From: Ophiothrix spiculata
Lineage: Eukaryota; Echinodermata; Ophiuroidea; Amphilepidida; Ophiotrichidae
NCBI GenBank assembly: GCA_000969725.1
Contig: JXSR01S073258.1
Strand: one strand, 5' to 3'
DNA length: 24,971 bases
Part shown: positions 1 to 8,119 of the stretch, one piece after another
Position numbering within the stretch: position 1 is the stretch's first letter
How the letters are laid out: the number at the start of each line of letters is the position of its first letter
Made by a program: the position numbers and the translations under genes
Notes under the pieces: generated by a model
Databases searched by the model: none
Told to the model about the DNA's origin: nothing
Seen by the model: only the letters and a program-made list of their open reading frames with translations

Positions 1-290
1 AACTTTAATTGCAAACATAATTTATAGTTACCTTTGGAATATTTAGATGGGACTCCATCTTTCATCAACGAGTGGTTAGGGGGGGCTTTGTTTTTGAACT
101 GAATACTGACAATTTTATGTATAACGATTAAATAAGTGGTCTTTAAAATGTTCTAATTTAATACACGCTTTAAGTCAAGTGTGTGTGGCGCATTTTAAGA
201 CAGGTTCCCTTATTCATCGGTACATTATCATTATATCAGAAATTCATTTATGTTTACTTAAGTGACCTCACTTAAAGAGGTTTTGTATAC
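1..290 (+). repeat. Dispersed duplication, copy 1 (uninterrupted site)
   Basis: The sequence from base 1 recurs at 5628 with scattered substitutions and small indels (both begin AACTTTAATTGCAAACA and both carry AATTCATTTATGTTTACTTAAG). Here the TTAA at 258-261 runs straight into GTGACCTCACTTAAAGAG. In the second copy a 657-bp palindrome separates those two halves. The left edge of this copy is cut by the window. No reading frame is shared by the two copies, so it is treated as noncoding duplicated DNA. Whether it is a transposon or a segmental copy cannot be decided from two copies. Confidence 0.85.
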
Positions 291-513
291 TTTATTCAAA
301 TAATTTAGACATATCATTAACTCGCTTTAAACTTTAAACGCGTTTGACTCAATGTCATTTCGCCAAAATTAATGTGTTATTCAAATGTAATATTCCATGC
401 TTTTAAAACAAAAATCTTTTACCTTTACCTTACCTTTATTAAGCTGTTTGCCCAATCGTCGAATCTACCAATTATATCTACCTACAAAATTGCAGTAGTA
501 CTCATCATCATCA

Positions 514-830
514 TCATCCTTCGACTTCCGTCGAGATCCATGACACACATCTTTGCCAACTATATTTATCACACATTGCACTTCCAAGTTCATTGACGTT
601 CAAGCCAGTATCTCTACATATGGTATCAGGGTACGTTAAAGGTCTACAGCCTCTGTTTGGAAATGGCAATCTCCAAAGAAGGTTGTCCGATATGATTTTG
701 GTCCTTGGCTCGAAAGCAGTGACCAGCAAACTTAGCTCTCCTCTGTGCCACGGTTGTAGAGATAGGAGGTAAATCATCATAAGTCTGATGCTTTGTTGGA
801 TGTTGTTTTCAGGACAGATTTTGGACACGC
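514..830 (-). pseudogene. LINE ORF2 distal C-terminus, frame-broken
   Basis: The C-terminal part is split between frames. One frame gives a segment reading LPPISTTVAQRRAKFAGHCF, the distal region that follows the RT domain in this family. Another gives TYPDTICRDTGLNVNELGSAM and then a tryptophan-containing tail ending about 30 bases before the (GAT)n tract. Together they complete the 3' end of the element. The opposite-strand open frame at 372-596 is judged accidental. Confidence 0.8.
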
Positions 831-1120
831 ATAAGTAGCCTGGTGTAGGTGCCATCTAAGCGGTCTTGAAGCTCTTTCTTCAAAGTCCATGTTTCTGCGC
901 CGTACAGTAAGATGCTTTCAACACAGGCCCTGAAGAAGTCAATCTTGGTTGCCCTGGTAATATCAGACTTCCATATAACATCAAGCTTGTTACATGCAAT
1001 CCATGCTTGTCCCTTTCTTATCAAGAAGTCCTTTTTGCTATCAAATACATATGACCCAAGGTATTTAAAATCATCTACTTCCTTGATGGCAGTTCCATTC
1101 ATTGAGTGGATAGGAGGATG
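809..1120 (-). pseudogene. LINE ORF2 fragment: RT thumb / C-terminal domain
   Basis: This open stretch carries the family's C-terminal landmarks in order: a DDFKYLGSYV segment, a RKGQAW-type segment, IWKSDITRATK, ACVESILLYGAETW and LDGTYTRLL. In LINE proteins of this type these follow the YADD palm and precede the distal zinc-finger-like region. It begins after an in-frame stop near 1125 and ends at another frame break near 809-850. It belongs to the same copy as the fragments on either side. Confidence 0.9.
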
Positions 1121-1206
1121 ATCAGAAGGTTAATTGAGGATCAGGCATTCTGTCTTCTTTGAATTAAGCATTAGTCCTACCCAAGCCGCCGATTCTTCAA
1201 ATGCAA

Positions 1207-1561
1207 TCAGGAGATCTTGAACAGAAGTTCTGCAGTCAGTGCGACATCGTCTGCATAGTCTAAGTCTGTCAAAAACTTTTGACTTTGACGTCCAGATCTT
1301 CTGCCAATTGTGAGGCCTTTATCACTCATTGTGTCAGCTGACTGGCGCAATACATAGTCGACCACAATAACAAAAAGGAAAGGAGCAAAAGTGTCCCCTT
1401 GATTAATTCCTGCTGTTGTAATAAATTCCTCAGTTGTACCATCCATGCTCTGAACAAAACTTGTTGTGTTGTCATACATTGTAGCAATGGCACTCACAAT
1501 CTCTTCAGGGATACTATAGTTTAGGAAAATATGCATCATTGCCTTCCGGTTTACATTATCA
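1207..1561 (-). pseudogene. LINE ORF2 fragment: RT palm with YADD
   Basis: The fragment opens with NVNRKAMMHIF, corresponding to the segment after the first catalytic aspartate (KAFDSV-type). It continues with GINQGD and APFLF (RT motif B region), and then LDYADDVAL, with the YADD catalytic box at 1246-1257. The first catalytic Asp region is disrupted by the junction with the upstream fragment. A frameshift after VALTAE ends the frame at FKIS; the expected continuation (QDLLIAFEES..., then KKTECL) is readable in another frame at about 1120-1220. The motif set is diagnostic of a reverse transcriptase; the breaks show an inactive copy. Confidence 0.93.
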
Positions 1562-2329
1562 TTAAGAGAATGCCTTTGGTTTGTTACCTACAAGAGTTTC
1601 ATTGCAGAATTCTAGAGGTTGCTCTTGAAAAAGATCATGCTTCCATATGAAAGCTGGGATGTTGTCAGGTCCTGGTGTTTTTGAACTGCTGAGCTTTTTG
1701 ACAACCTTCTGAAGTTCTTCATTAGTAAATGGGCTGGTAGATATTGGCAGCTGGTCAGAAACTCTCAAGTTGTAGAAAGAAGAAGACAGGTTTACAGGTT
1801 GTTGGTCAGTGTTTCCAAGAAGCCCTTTGAAGTGACTGTACCAGGTCTCAAGACGCTCTCCTGGAGTTGCACCTTTGATCTTGATATTAGGTGATGATTT
1901 TTTACTGGTAAGTTCTCTCAGAATTTGCCATGCTTCGTTGTGTCGCCTGGATATGTGTGCTTGTTGAAGATAACTTGTCTGGGTCTTTATGTAATCTTCA
2001 AGCTCTTTCGCATAGGTGTCATCAAGAGCTTCTTTGGCTTCTTCAACCCTGGCTTTAGACCCTCTGGTAGGGCGGACGTTGTGGGCTTCAGAGGCTTTCT
2101 TTAAATGGTCCATTGCATTTGACACTGCCGCACTGTTCGATATGAGATGTGACTTCTGCTTCTTTCTTGGCAGACTTTCGAGTGCTATTTCTCTGGTCGC
2201 AGATGCTAAGAGATCGTATTTAGCACTGATATTTTTAGGGTCCTCAATCTCATCAATTAATGAGGAGAACTTATTGTGAACAGAGAGTTTGTATTCCTCA
2301 CATAGCTTGGTCACTGTTGTTTGACCCCA
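1562..2329 (-). pseudogene. LINE ORF2 fragment: EN-RT linker and start of RT
   Basis: About 255 codons are open, continuing upstream of the GTG at 2312-2314 with WGQTT. The first ~200 residues are charged and helical, as in the connector between the endonuclease and RT of LINEs. Residues 213-220 (counted from that GTG) read TPGPDNIP, the conserved start of the RT fingers (K-x-PGPD), followed by a region matching the family's LLEFCN-type helix. The frame then stops just after PKAF. In intact relatives several dozen further residues (the KKGD..NYRGI and QxGFR regions) come next, so this copy has an internal deletion as well as a frame break. It is non-functional as it stands. Confidence 0.9.
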
Positions 2330-2330
2330 A

Positions 2331-3359
2331 TAGAAATAGGGACATTTTATTTCTAAGTGTCAAAATAAATGGCGCTATTCACAAAAACTCATTTTTGGAT
2401 GTAGAAGCGCTATGCTGGTGTGTTATACCAATATTAAATGTGCAAATAAAATGTATCTGACGTCAAGATAATTTTATTTATAATTGTTAGCCAAAACCTT
2501 CACAGAACAAACAACAAAATCGATAATCAAATATAATCAATACTTTGATATATGTATAGCGCCCTCATTTTTGCACAAATCTAAATTTACAAAAAAATAC
2601 CAATAAATGAGCTCAAAATTGACAAAATTCCAACCAAAATGAAATAAAATTTTGAGAATGGGTTCAAAACTTTATTATGCAACATACCCAGTTATTTTTA
2701 CTACTTTTTAAAACTTTCTATGAAGAAAATATTGAATTTTTGGTTAAAAATGAATAAATGTCCACCTCAAACAACAGTGTTGGATGTTGAGAACAATAAG
2801 AACTAGGAAAAAGGTAAAGTGAGCTATGGGAGGCAGAGGTCGCTCGTGCTTCACTCTGATAAAGAATCAGCCCACCACTAATGACACTAATCGTTATCAA
2901 AACAAACAAAATTCAATGTTATCTTTTCAATCTAGTTATAATATAATGTATGATGTTTGAAAACAAAAAACGTAGAAATGCTTAAACCAATATTGTGAAG
3001 AGATCTTCTTCGAGTTATACATTAACAACTGGTACGGGGTAATTGAAGTATTGTAGCAATTAAGTTTCAAACCAAGTAAAAATATCAATCATCGGTACGT
3101 ATAATACCTGTGAAGACAAAGACAATTGTCTACAAAACACCGGAATTGGACCTAAGTCACGAATAGGTATATCAAATAAGGTGGAGCCGTTTCAAGAAAT
3201 CATTAAAATCATGACAAATGTCTTTATTTTTGATAGAAGTTGTCACCGAACCATAACACTTTTGGTATCATATTAAAGATAATTTATCCAGGTACTAAAT
3301 AAAAAAAGAATTAAAGCCACAGGTTTAGCAATAGTGAAGTAATTGACCAAAATGTCGAG
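2331..3359. other. AT-rich intergenic stretch, nothing recognised
   Basis: No conserved protein motif, RNA or long repeat was recognised on either strand. Open frames are short (up to about 82 codons) and of biased AT-rich composition. The 5' boundary of the LINE copy lies at about 2330 but no target duplication could be paired with its 3' end. Confidence 0.5.
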
Positions 3360-3360
3360 T

Positions 3361-3407
3361 GGGTCAAGGGTGGAGTCGGTGGGGGTGGCGCCGGTGGGGG
3401 TGGCGCC
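3361..3407 (+). repeat. G-rich patch with 15-bp perfect tandem repeat
   Basis: GGTGGGGGTGGCGCC occurs twice head to tail (3378-3392 and 3393-3407), preceded by GGG at 3361-3363 and 3368-3370. Four runs of three or more G on the plus strand, separated by about 4, 10 and 10 bases, could form a long-loop G-quadruplex. The patch is conspicuous against AT-rich surroundings. No gene or promoter could be tied to it. Confidence 0.8.
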
Positions 3408-3938
3408 CATAGGATTACATGCAAAAGTGTACGAAAGTTATGATTTATAAACACATGTATTATTGAAAATAAAAATGCTGGGATCATAATTTTTTGAATA
3501 TACTTCAATGAGGTATGTATAATGCTAAAGCATGTGTCGAATATTGACATGTCATCCAAATTTTGTTGTTTCTTAATGCCTTATATGTGGGTAATTTTCT
3601 CTATACATTACTGTACAAAACATGCATTTACACTCGAAAACTTGAAAACGACATATCTTTTGACCGAGATGACGTAAATGGTAAAAGTTATACATTTTTC
3701 AAAAGAAAATTTGCAGAGGAATCCAATTATGTGATTAATTTTTAGGTAGTGTATGCATGAAAAAACTTTTGACCGATACATGTCCCAAAAATTAATGAGT
3801 CGTTTCATAGATTTTGACCATCCTCAATATTTTGACCACAATGAGATTGGTCACCAAACGAATTATTTTATGGAAGGCTATCATTACATCCTTCAAATAA
3901 TGTTTGTGTCATCTGGATACACCTTTCCCCAACAAAAT

Positions 3939-4009
3939 CTCATTGTGCCAAGTTGGTTGACCAAAATGCACTTTTATTTTATTTTGTACCCTGTATAATT
4001 TTTACCCAT
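3939..4009 (+). repeat. Dispersed repeat segment, copy 1 (inverted copy near 18740)
   Basis: The stretch from CTCATTGTGCC through GACCAAAATGCAC to TATAATTTTTACCCATC matches the reverse complement of about 18740-18822, including the block TTGACCAAAATGCAC and a following TTTTATTTT...TTTTTACCCAT. Identity is only moderate outside these blocks. The preceding 3590-3720 stretch contains a TTATACATTTTTC block like that in the foldback elements below, but no palindrome was found there. Confidence 0.65.
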
Positions 4010-4329
4010 CGCTAAAAATTAGACTTTTTTAGGTAAAATTGAAATCCTCGGAAAGTAAGCTTTCCAGCAATATCTAACTTTGTAGGTTTTAAGTGTATAT
4101 ATTCAGAGTTACGATCCGTTGAATACAAATTGGCATGGTTTTACCAATGTATTTGTGTGAAACAAAAAATATGACCAGTTAATGACTTATGTCCAATTAT
4201 ATTTCAATTGTAAGCAAAAACATGAATGAAAGTCTTCTTAATGAAAGATGACAAAAGTATGCCACCGCACTAAATCTTTTATACTATTAGTCGTCAAAGA
4301 ATTCTAACAAATACAAGATAAACGGTTTA

Positions 4330-4617
4330 GGCCAACAGTGAACTCAATGTGTAATAATGCAAATAGTGCGTTTCACATGTAATAACCGACCTACTTAAGG
4401 TTTAGACAACAAGATAACAGTATTAAATTCGATTTTCGAAAAAATACGATCCCTTGTGTTCCATTTATCGAGGTATTTATCATGAAACATATTGAATACA
4501 GCTGATTCGAAAAGTACCTCCTTGATATCCTTAATAGGTCTATATAATTATTAAAACATGGCTGACGGAACTTGATTTACTAAAACATTTTTTCTACATT
4601 AATATTATATACATTGA
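4330..4617 (+). repeat. 570-bp dispersed repeat, copy A (partial)
   Basis: From GGCCAACAGTGAACTCAATG to ATTATATACATT the sequence matches 8595-8810 and 24578-24832. The shared blocks include AAATAGTGCGTTTCACATG and TTTAGACAACAAGATAAC. This copy lacks the first ~230 bases present in the other two and also their 3' end. It keeps an internal ~85-base stretch (around ACATGGCTGACGGAACTTG) that copy B has lost and copy C retains. No stable reading frame is shared. Probably a nonautonomous mobile element. Confidence 0.88.
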
Positions 4618-5627
4618 TGGTCTGTAGCGCAGACTATAGCCTGTATAGCTCTTTTCTGTTTAACATGTTTAAAACAATACTATAAGATCTGAATTTTGAG
4701 TCAAAACAGCCTCAAACGAAGGAATGTGACTCTCTAAACGTGTTTTCAAGTGTATTTGGTCCAAAACTAGTTTTGCCACAGACAAATTGGATAAAAAGCG
4801 TAAGCCTGCTGCTTTCCTATACTAATACACGTGGAATTAAATTCAGGGTCCGGAGTTCCATTTAACTAATGCTCACAACAGGGAAATTAAGCCAAACCAT
4901 TTGGAAGGTATTAATATCTATCAAAAACAAACCCAATATGCTTAAAAAAATCAAAGGTTATGGGTGACAGGGGTGCTTCATTTTTAACACATTATAGTAT
5001 TGCTTTAATCTAACGTACTAGTAATCATGCATTATCCAAGACACCCAAAAAATTCGGCAAATTTTAGTGTTGTAGTATAATTGTCTGTCTCCTTTTGTCT
5101 AATACTGAGTTTTTTCAAAAAGGTGAGATCATTTTGTGCCCTATATTCTGCCGTCTTTAATTTTCATATTTTTGTAAGCCCCTTTGTATGACTTGCCTAT
5201 AGAAACTAGCAGACAGGTTTTGTTTACACTTGACAGCGACTCTTATTTTCCTATCGAAATATTCAAGTTTTAGTGGGCACCCCTGCAGCAGACTGTTAGT
5301 TTCTCATATGTTGGAAAACTCATGGGACACTAGGTTGATCACAGGGCTCTTATGGCATCATCTTTACTTCCTGTTTGTATAATAGATGACAGAAATTCCA
5401 CTTATACATTGTATCCTGTAAGGTTCATTCATTCACCCAAATATTCCTACAACAGAATGTGCCGGATTGGTTTTATAGTCTCAATACTGTGATCTTTGTT
5501 TACAAGCTTATGGAACTCACAAAGTGACAATCTCTAAATTTGCCAATGTATTCACAGATTTTAGTCTATGATGTATTGAACATTTTAAGAATAAGTCAAA
5601 GATGGGAGCTTTATGATTTATATTTAA
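4618..5627. other. Intergenic stretch, nothing recognised
   Basis: No motif-bearing frame, RNA gene or repeat matching another part of the window was found. Frames are short and frequently stopped on both strands. Confidence 0.5.
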
Positions 5628-6584
5628 ACTTTAATTGCAAACACAATTTATAGTTACCTTTGGAATATTCAGATGGAACTCAATCTTTCATCAACAAGTG
5701 GTTTTGAGGCTTTGTTTTTGAACTGAATACTGGCAATTTTATTCATAACGAATAAATAAGTTGTCTTTAAAAAGTTTTCATTTAATAGACACTTTAAGTC
5801 ATGTGTGTATAACGCATTTTCAGAAAGGTTCGAGATCCTTTATTCATCGGTAAATTATCATTACATCAGAAATTCATTTATGTTTACTTAAGGGCACAGT
5901 TAACCCCTCATTTTCTGAAATATTCTATGCCTTGTAACTCAGTAACCGATAAGTAACCCCATATAAAAGTATACATTTCTAGATGTGAATTTTCATGTAG
6001 AAGATGATGGTTAGGTCTGTTTTGGACCAAAATGCATGATTTTGGACCAAGGTCCAAAAAACCCTTGTTCTTGGACACTATATTTACAAACAACCTAACT
6101 AAATTTTGAAAAAATAAAAGTTGGACCTCAGATGCTTTTTAGAATCTAGAAACACATGTCTAGGAACGCATTTCTCAATTTTTTGATTTTTACCTGACTT
6201 TTTGAAATATTGCCAAAAATAGGCCAAAAATGACTAAAAAATCATTGGCAATTTTTAAAAAAGCAAGTCAAAAATCAAAAATTTGAGAAATACGTTCCTA
6301 GACATGTGTTTCTAGATTCTAAAAAGCATTCAAAATTTAGTTAGGTTGTTTACAAATTAATGGTCCAAGAACATGGTTTTTTTTGGATCTTGGTCCAAAA
6401 TCATACATTTTGGTCCAAAACCGACCTAACCATCATCTTCTACATGAAAATCCACATCTAGAAATGTATACTTCTATATGGATTTACTTATCGGTTGCTG
6501 AGTTACAAAGCATGAAATATTTCAGAAAATTAGGGGTTAACTGTGCCCTTAAGTGACCTCACTTAAAGAGTTTTTGTATGCTAT
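5628..6584 (+). repeat. Dispersed duplication, copy 2 (interrupted by a palindromic element)
   Basis: Bases 5628-5891 match 1-261, and 6549-6584 match 258-290 (TTAAGTGACCTCACTTAAAGAG, then TTTTGTAT). Between them lies the 657-bp foldback element, so this copy is the filled site and copy 1 the empty one. Similarity to copy 1 ends near 6585, where a LINE 3' fragment begins. Confidence 0.88.
5892..6548. mobile_element. 657-bp foldback (palindromic) DNA element at a TTAA site
   Basis: Both ends begin GGGCACAGTTAACCCCT in inverted orientation and the two arms stay complementary for roughly 310 bases, down to a centre near 6217-6250. The left arm holds one ~20-base stretch (about 6110-6132) missing from the right. 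The element is flanked by TTAA at 5888-5891 and 6549-6552. The duplicated copy at 258-261 has a single TTAA at the same place, so the insertion and its site are shown directly. Because TTAA is itself palindromic, target duplications of 2 (TA), 3 or 4 bases all fit. By site and GG-ends the candidates are Kolobok, piggyBac or PIF/Harbinger derivatives. No transposase is encoded. It is a long MITE-type nonautonomous element; a transcript would fold into a long hairpin RNA. Confidence 0.93.
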
Positions 6585-6630
6585 TGTTCCAACTTTCAGT
6601 ATCCTGACCTTGTGTCAAAGATCGTTTTAC

Positions 6631-6730
6631 CCTTATGTGCCAATCGTATGGAACTACCTCCCTGAGGACATAATTCAAATGTAATTCTCTGAAGTTTTTT
6701 AAGTCAGCCCTCCGCGCCCATCTTGGCTAA
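6631..6730 (+). pseudogene. LINE ORF2 extreme C-terminus, one frameshift
   Basis: The frame from 6631 reads PYVPIVWNYLPEDIIQ. After a one-base shift near 6674 it reads NSLKFFKSALRAHLG and a TAA at 6728-6730. The pattern W-N-x-L-P...I...SL..FK..L..HL is the common last segment of LINE ORF2 proteins, just after the RT and before the stop. Everything upstream has been lost. Confidence 0.85.
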
Positions 6731-6846
6731 CCAGTTCCCTTGGCTTTGTTTCTGTGCTTATGTTTTTCTTGTGTTTTCATTTTCATTTTTAGTGTGTTTT
6801 GGTGTTTGGCCTCCCTTTAGTTTATTGCTTTTGCAATACTGGGTTG

Positions 6847-6870
6847 CACCAGGCCTTTGGGCCGAATGGT
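6847..6870 (+). other. Putative LINE 3' stem-loop
   Basis: CACCA (6847-6851) can pair with TGGT (6867-6870), and GGCC (6852-6855) with GGCC (6860-6863), directly before the (AATC)n tail. In CR1/L2 elements such a hairpin is the RT recognition site; the role here is inferred from position. Confidence 0.6.
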
Positions 6871-6924
6871 ATAAATCAATCAATCAATGATACAAGTACT
6901 TGCATGACATGCATACCTCATGAA

Positions 6925-7098
6925 GAAGGTCTATTCGTTCAGGGGACCAACGGCTTTACGTGACTTCCGAACCATGGAGCAAGTAGAGTAAAGTTTCTTG
7001 CCCAAGGAAACAAGGAGGCGAAAACCGAACGGCCCGGGGCTCGAACCCACAACCTCTGCATTACGAGACCCGTGCTCTAACCGCTCGGCCACGCTACC
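6925..7098 (-). mobile_element. tRNA-derived SINE with probable target duplication
   Basis: On the minus strand it starts GGGTAGCGTGGCCGAGCGG, a D-arm and A-box like a tRNA. It continues through a CTCGTAA anticodon-loop equivalent (CGT, threonine-type) to GGGTTCGAGCCCC, a B-box/T-arm match. The anticodon stem no longer pairs well, so it is not a functional tRNA. The body that follows (with CTTGGGCAAGAAACTTTACT) resembles the conserved central domains shared by several metazoan SINE superfamilies. CTCATGAA occurs on both sides (6917-6924 and 7099-7106), an 8-bp probable target-site duplication. The translated frame VAERLEHGSRNAEVVGSSP across it is the usual artefact of translating a tRNA-like sequence and not a protein. 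Confidence 0.9.
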
Positions 7099-7253
7099 CT
7101 CATGAATAAATACCAAGGAGTTAAATATTTCTAATCATATTTAGATATGGCAAGAAATGTGTGTATACACATTGGGCACTAGGGTAAATAGCATCTTCTC
7201 AGGAAAATATGAATCCTAACCACCTTTAATCATGAAAAGAAAAATAGATTCCA

Positions 7254-7343
7254 CTGCATTTGTGGGGACTCGAACCATGGCTTATGGCTCGGGTTAGCCA
7301 TCCATTACGAGCCGAGAGAATTACCGCTGAGCTAAATGAGCAG
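7254..7343 (-). other. Second tRNA-like sequence (SINE head or tRNA pseudogene)
   Basis: The minus strand reads GCTCATTTAGCTCAGCGGTAA at the front, with an A-box-like TAGCTCAGCGG. It has CTCGTAA where the anticodon loop would be (CGT again), and GGTTCGAGTCC, a good B-box. The acceptor and anticodon stems are poorly paired. Between the anticodon and T arms is an extra hairpin, ATGGCT...AGCCAT. It is most likely a decayed SINE head or tRNA pseudogene of the same orientation as the SINE 155 bases away. No conserved tail was recognised. Confidence 0.75.
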
Positions 7344-7345
7344 CC

Positions 7346-8119
7346 TAGAGGTCTGGAACTGAAATTTAAAACTTAAAAGTACAATACCGTATTTTCTTTT
7401 GTTAACATAAAAAATGCAATTTTTGCCTCCATCGACTGCTCAATTTGCAAGTAAAAATGCTAATATTAGACAAAATATAGATATTAAAAACAGGCAATAC
7501 AGAGCTCAAAAGGGGACTCTCAAAGTCACATTTCACGTCTGGTTTTTAGGTAAAACAACGCGAGTTAATTACATTATTATTCAAAATCAACACGACATGT
7601 TTATACAATATTATTTGCAATTCAATATGAAGAATCAAACCTACAGTCTGTCAAAATTTGAAAACAATCGAATTATCTGAACATCATGAAATTAAGAGGT
7701 TTCGGCGGAAAGGGCGTTTTTCGAAGTAGTCTGTTGATGTCATTTTAACATTGATCATGGACGTAAAATCCTAGTAAAGGTTCAGGTATAAACTACAGAC
7801 TCTATTCCATATGTATGCTAAAAGGTGTGATATTCTGACATGAGTAAAAAGGCAAAAAGGCAGTTAACATGACGCTCCCCCGTCTCCCTCGCGAAAAGGA
7901 ACAGTACGTAGCGGGAAGTCGTCCTAGACTTTGACCAGATATATGAGGATCAATCTGATTGGATGGGTTACATAATTCTCGGTATTATGCGATTCTAACA
8001 TACTTGCTTCTTTACAATTCCAAATATATCTTATCAAACGGCTATGACTACTTATGGTATGATTTTTTTATTAAATTAAGTTAATACATTCAACAGAATT
8101 CGTTATGAAATACTAGATC
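7346..8119. other. Intergenic stretch, no supported gene
   Basis: There is one 88-codon open frame (7414-7680, plus) rich in N, Q, I and K with no motif, judged to be chance. Nothing else in the stretch matches another part of the window. Confidence 0.45.

Larger units (their letters stand above)
502..2330 (-). mobile_element. 5'-truncated, degraded LINE (non-LTR retrotransposon)
   Basis: Read on the minus strand, consecutive conceptual fragments give the linker and start of the reverse transcriptase, the catalytic palm, and the C-terminal domain of an endonuclease/reverse-transcriptase polyprotein. The order is collinear but frames change several times and stops occur. The apurinic endonuclease domain expected upstream is absent, so the copy is 5'-truncated, as is usual for target-primed insertions. 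Part of the RT fingers is missing at the 1562/1561 junction. The 3' end (lower coordinates) runs into a short (GAT)n tract (plus-strand CATCATCATCATCATCC near 502-519), a type of tail seen in several LINE clades. It is related to the RT proteins often annotated in invertebrates as endonuclease-reverse transcriptase or craniofacial development protein 2-like. The clade is not assigned. Confidence 0.93.
6585..6889 (+). mobile_element. 3' end of a second LINE (CR1/L2-like), severely 5'-truncated
   Basis: The fragment holds the last codons of an ORF2, a ~145-base 3' untranslated region and a terminal tetranucleotide tract (AATC)n at about 6874-6889. The tail is preceded by GCACCAGGCCTTTGGGCCG and then AATGGT, which can fold as a small stem-loop. 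A 3' hairpin followed by short tandem repeats is typical of CR1/L2-type LINEs, where it is recognised by the RT. The element is on the opposite strand to, and different from, the LINE at 502-2330. No confident target duplication was found. Confidence 0.85.

Noticed and set aside
3311-3559. Proline-rich minus-strand frame (APPPPAPPPP)
   Set aside because: It is the translation of the G-rich tandem repeat; flanking residues have no domain.
7028-7100. A functional tRNA-Thr(CGT) gene
   Set aside because: The anticodon stem does not pair (several mismatches) and the sequence continues into a SINE body with flanking duplication.
6931-7116. 61-codon minus-strand frame reading VAERLEHGSRNAEVVGSSP
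   Set aside because: This is what a tRNA-like sequence looks like when translated; the DNA is a SINE, not a protein gene.
7414-7680. 88-codon frame rich in N, Q, K and I
   Set aside because: No motif, AT-driven composition and no second copy to test; length is within chance expectation for this many frames.
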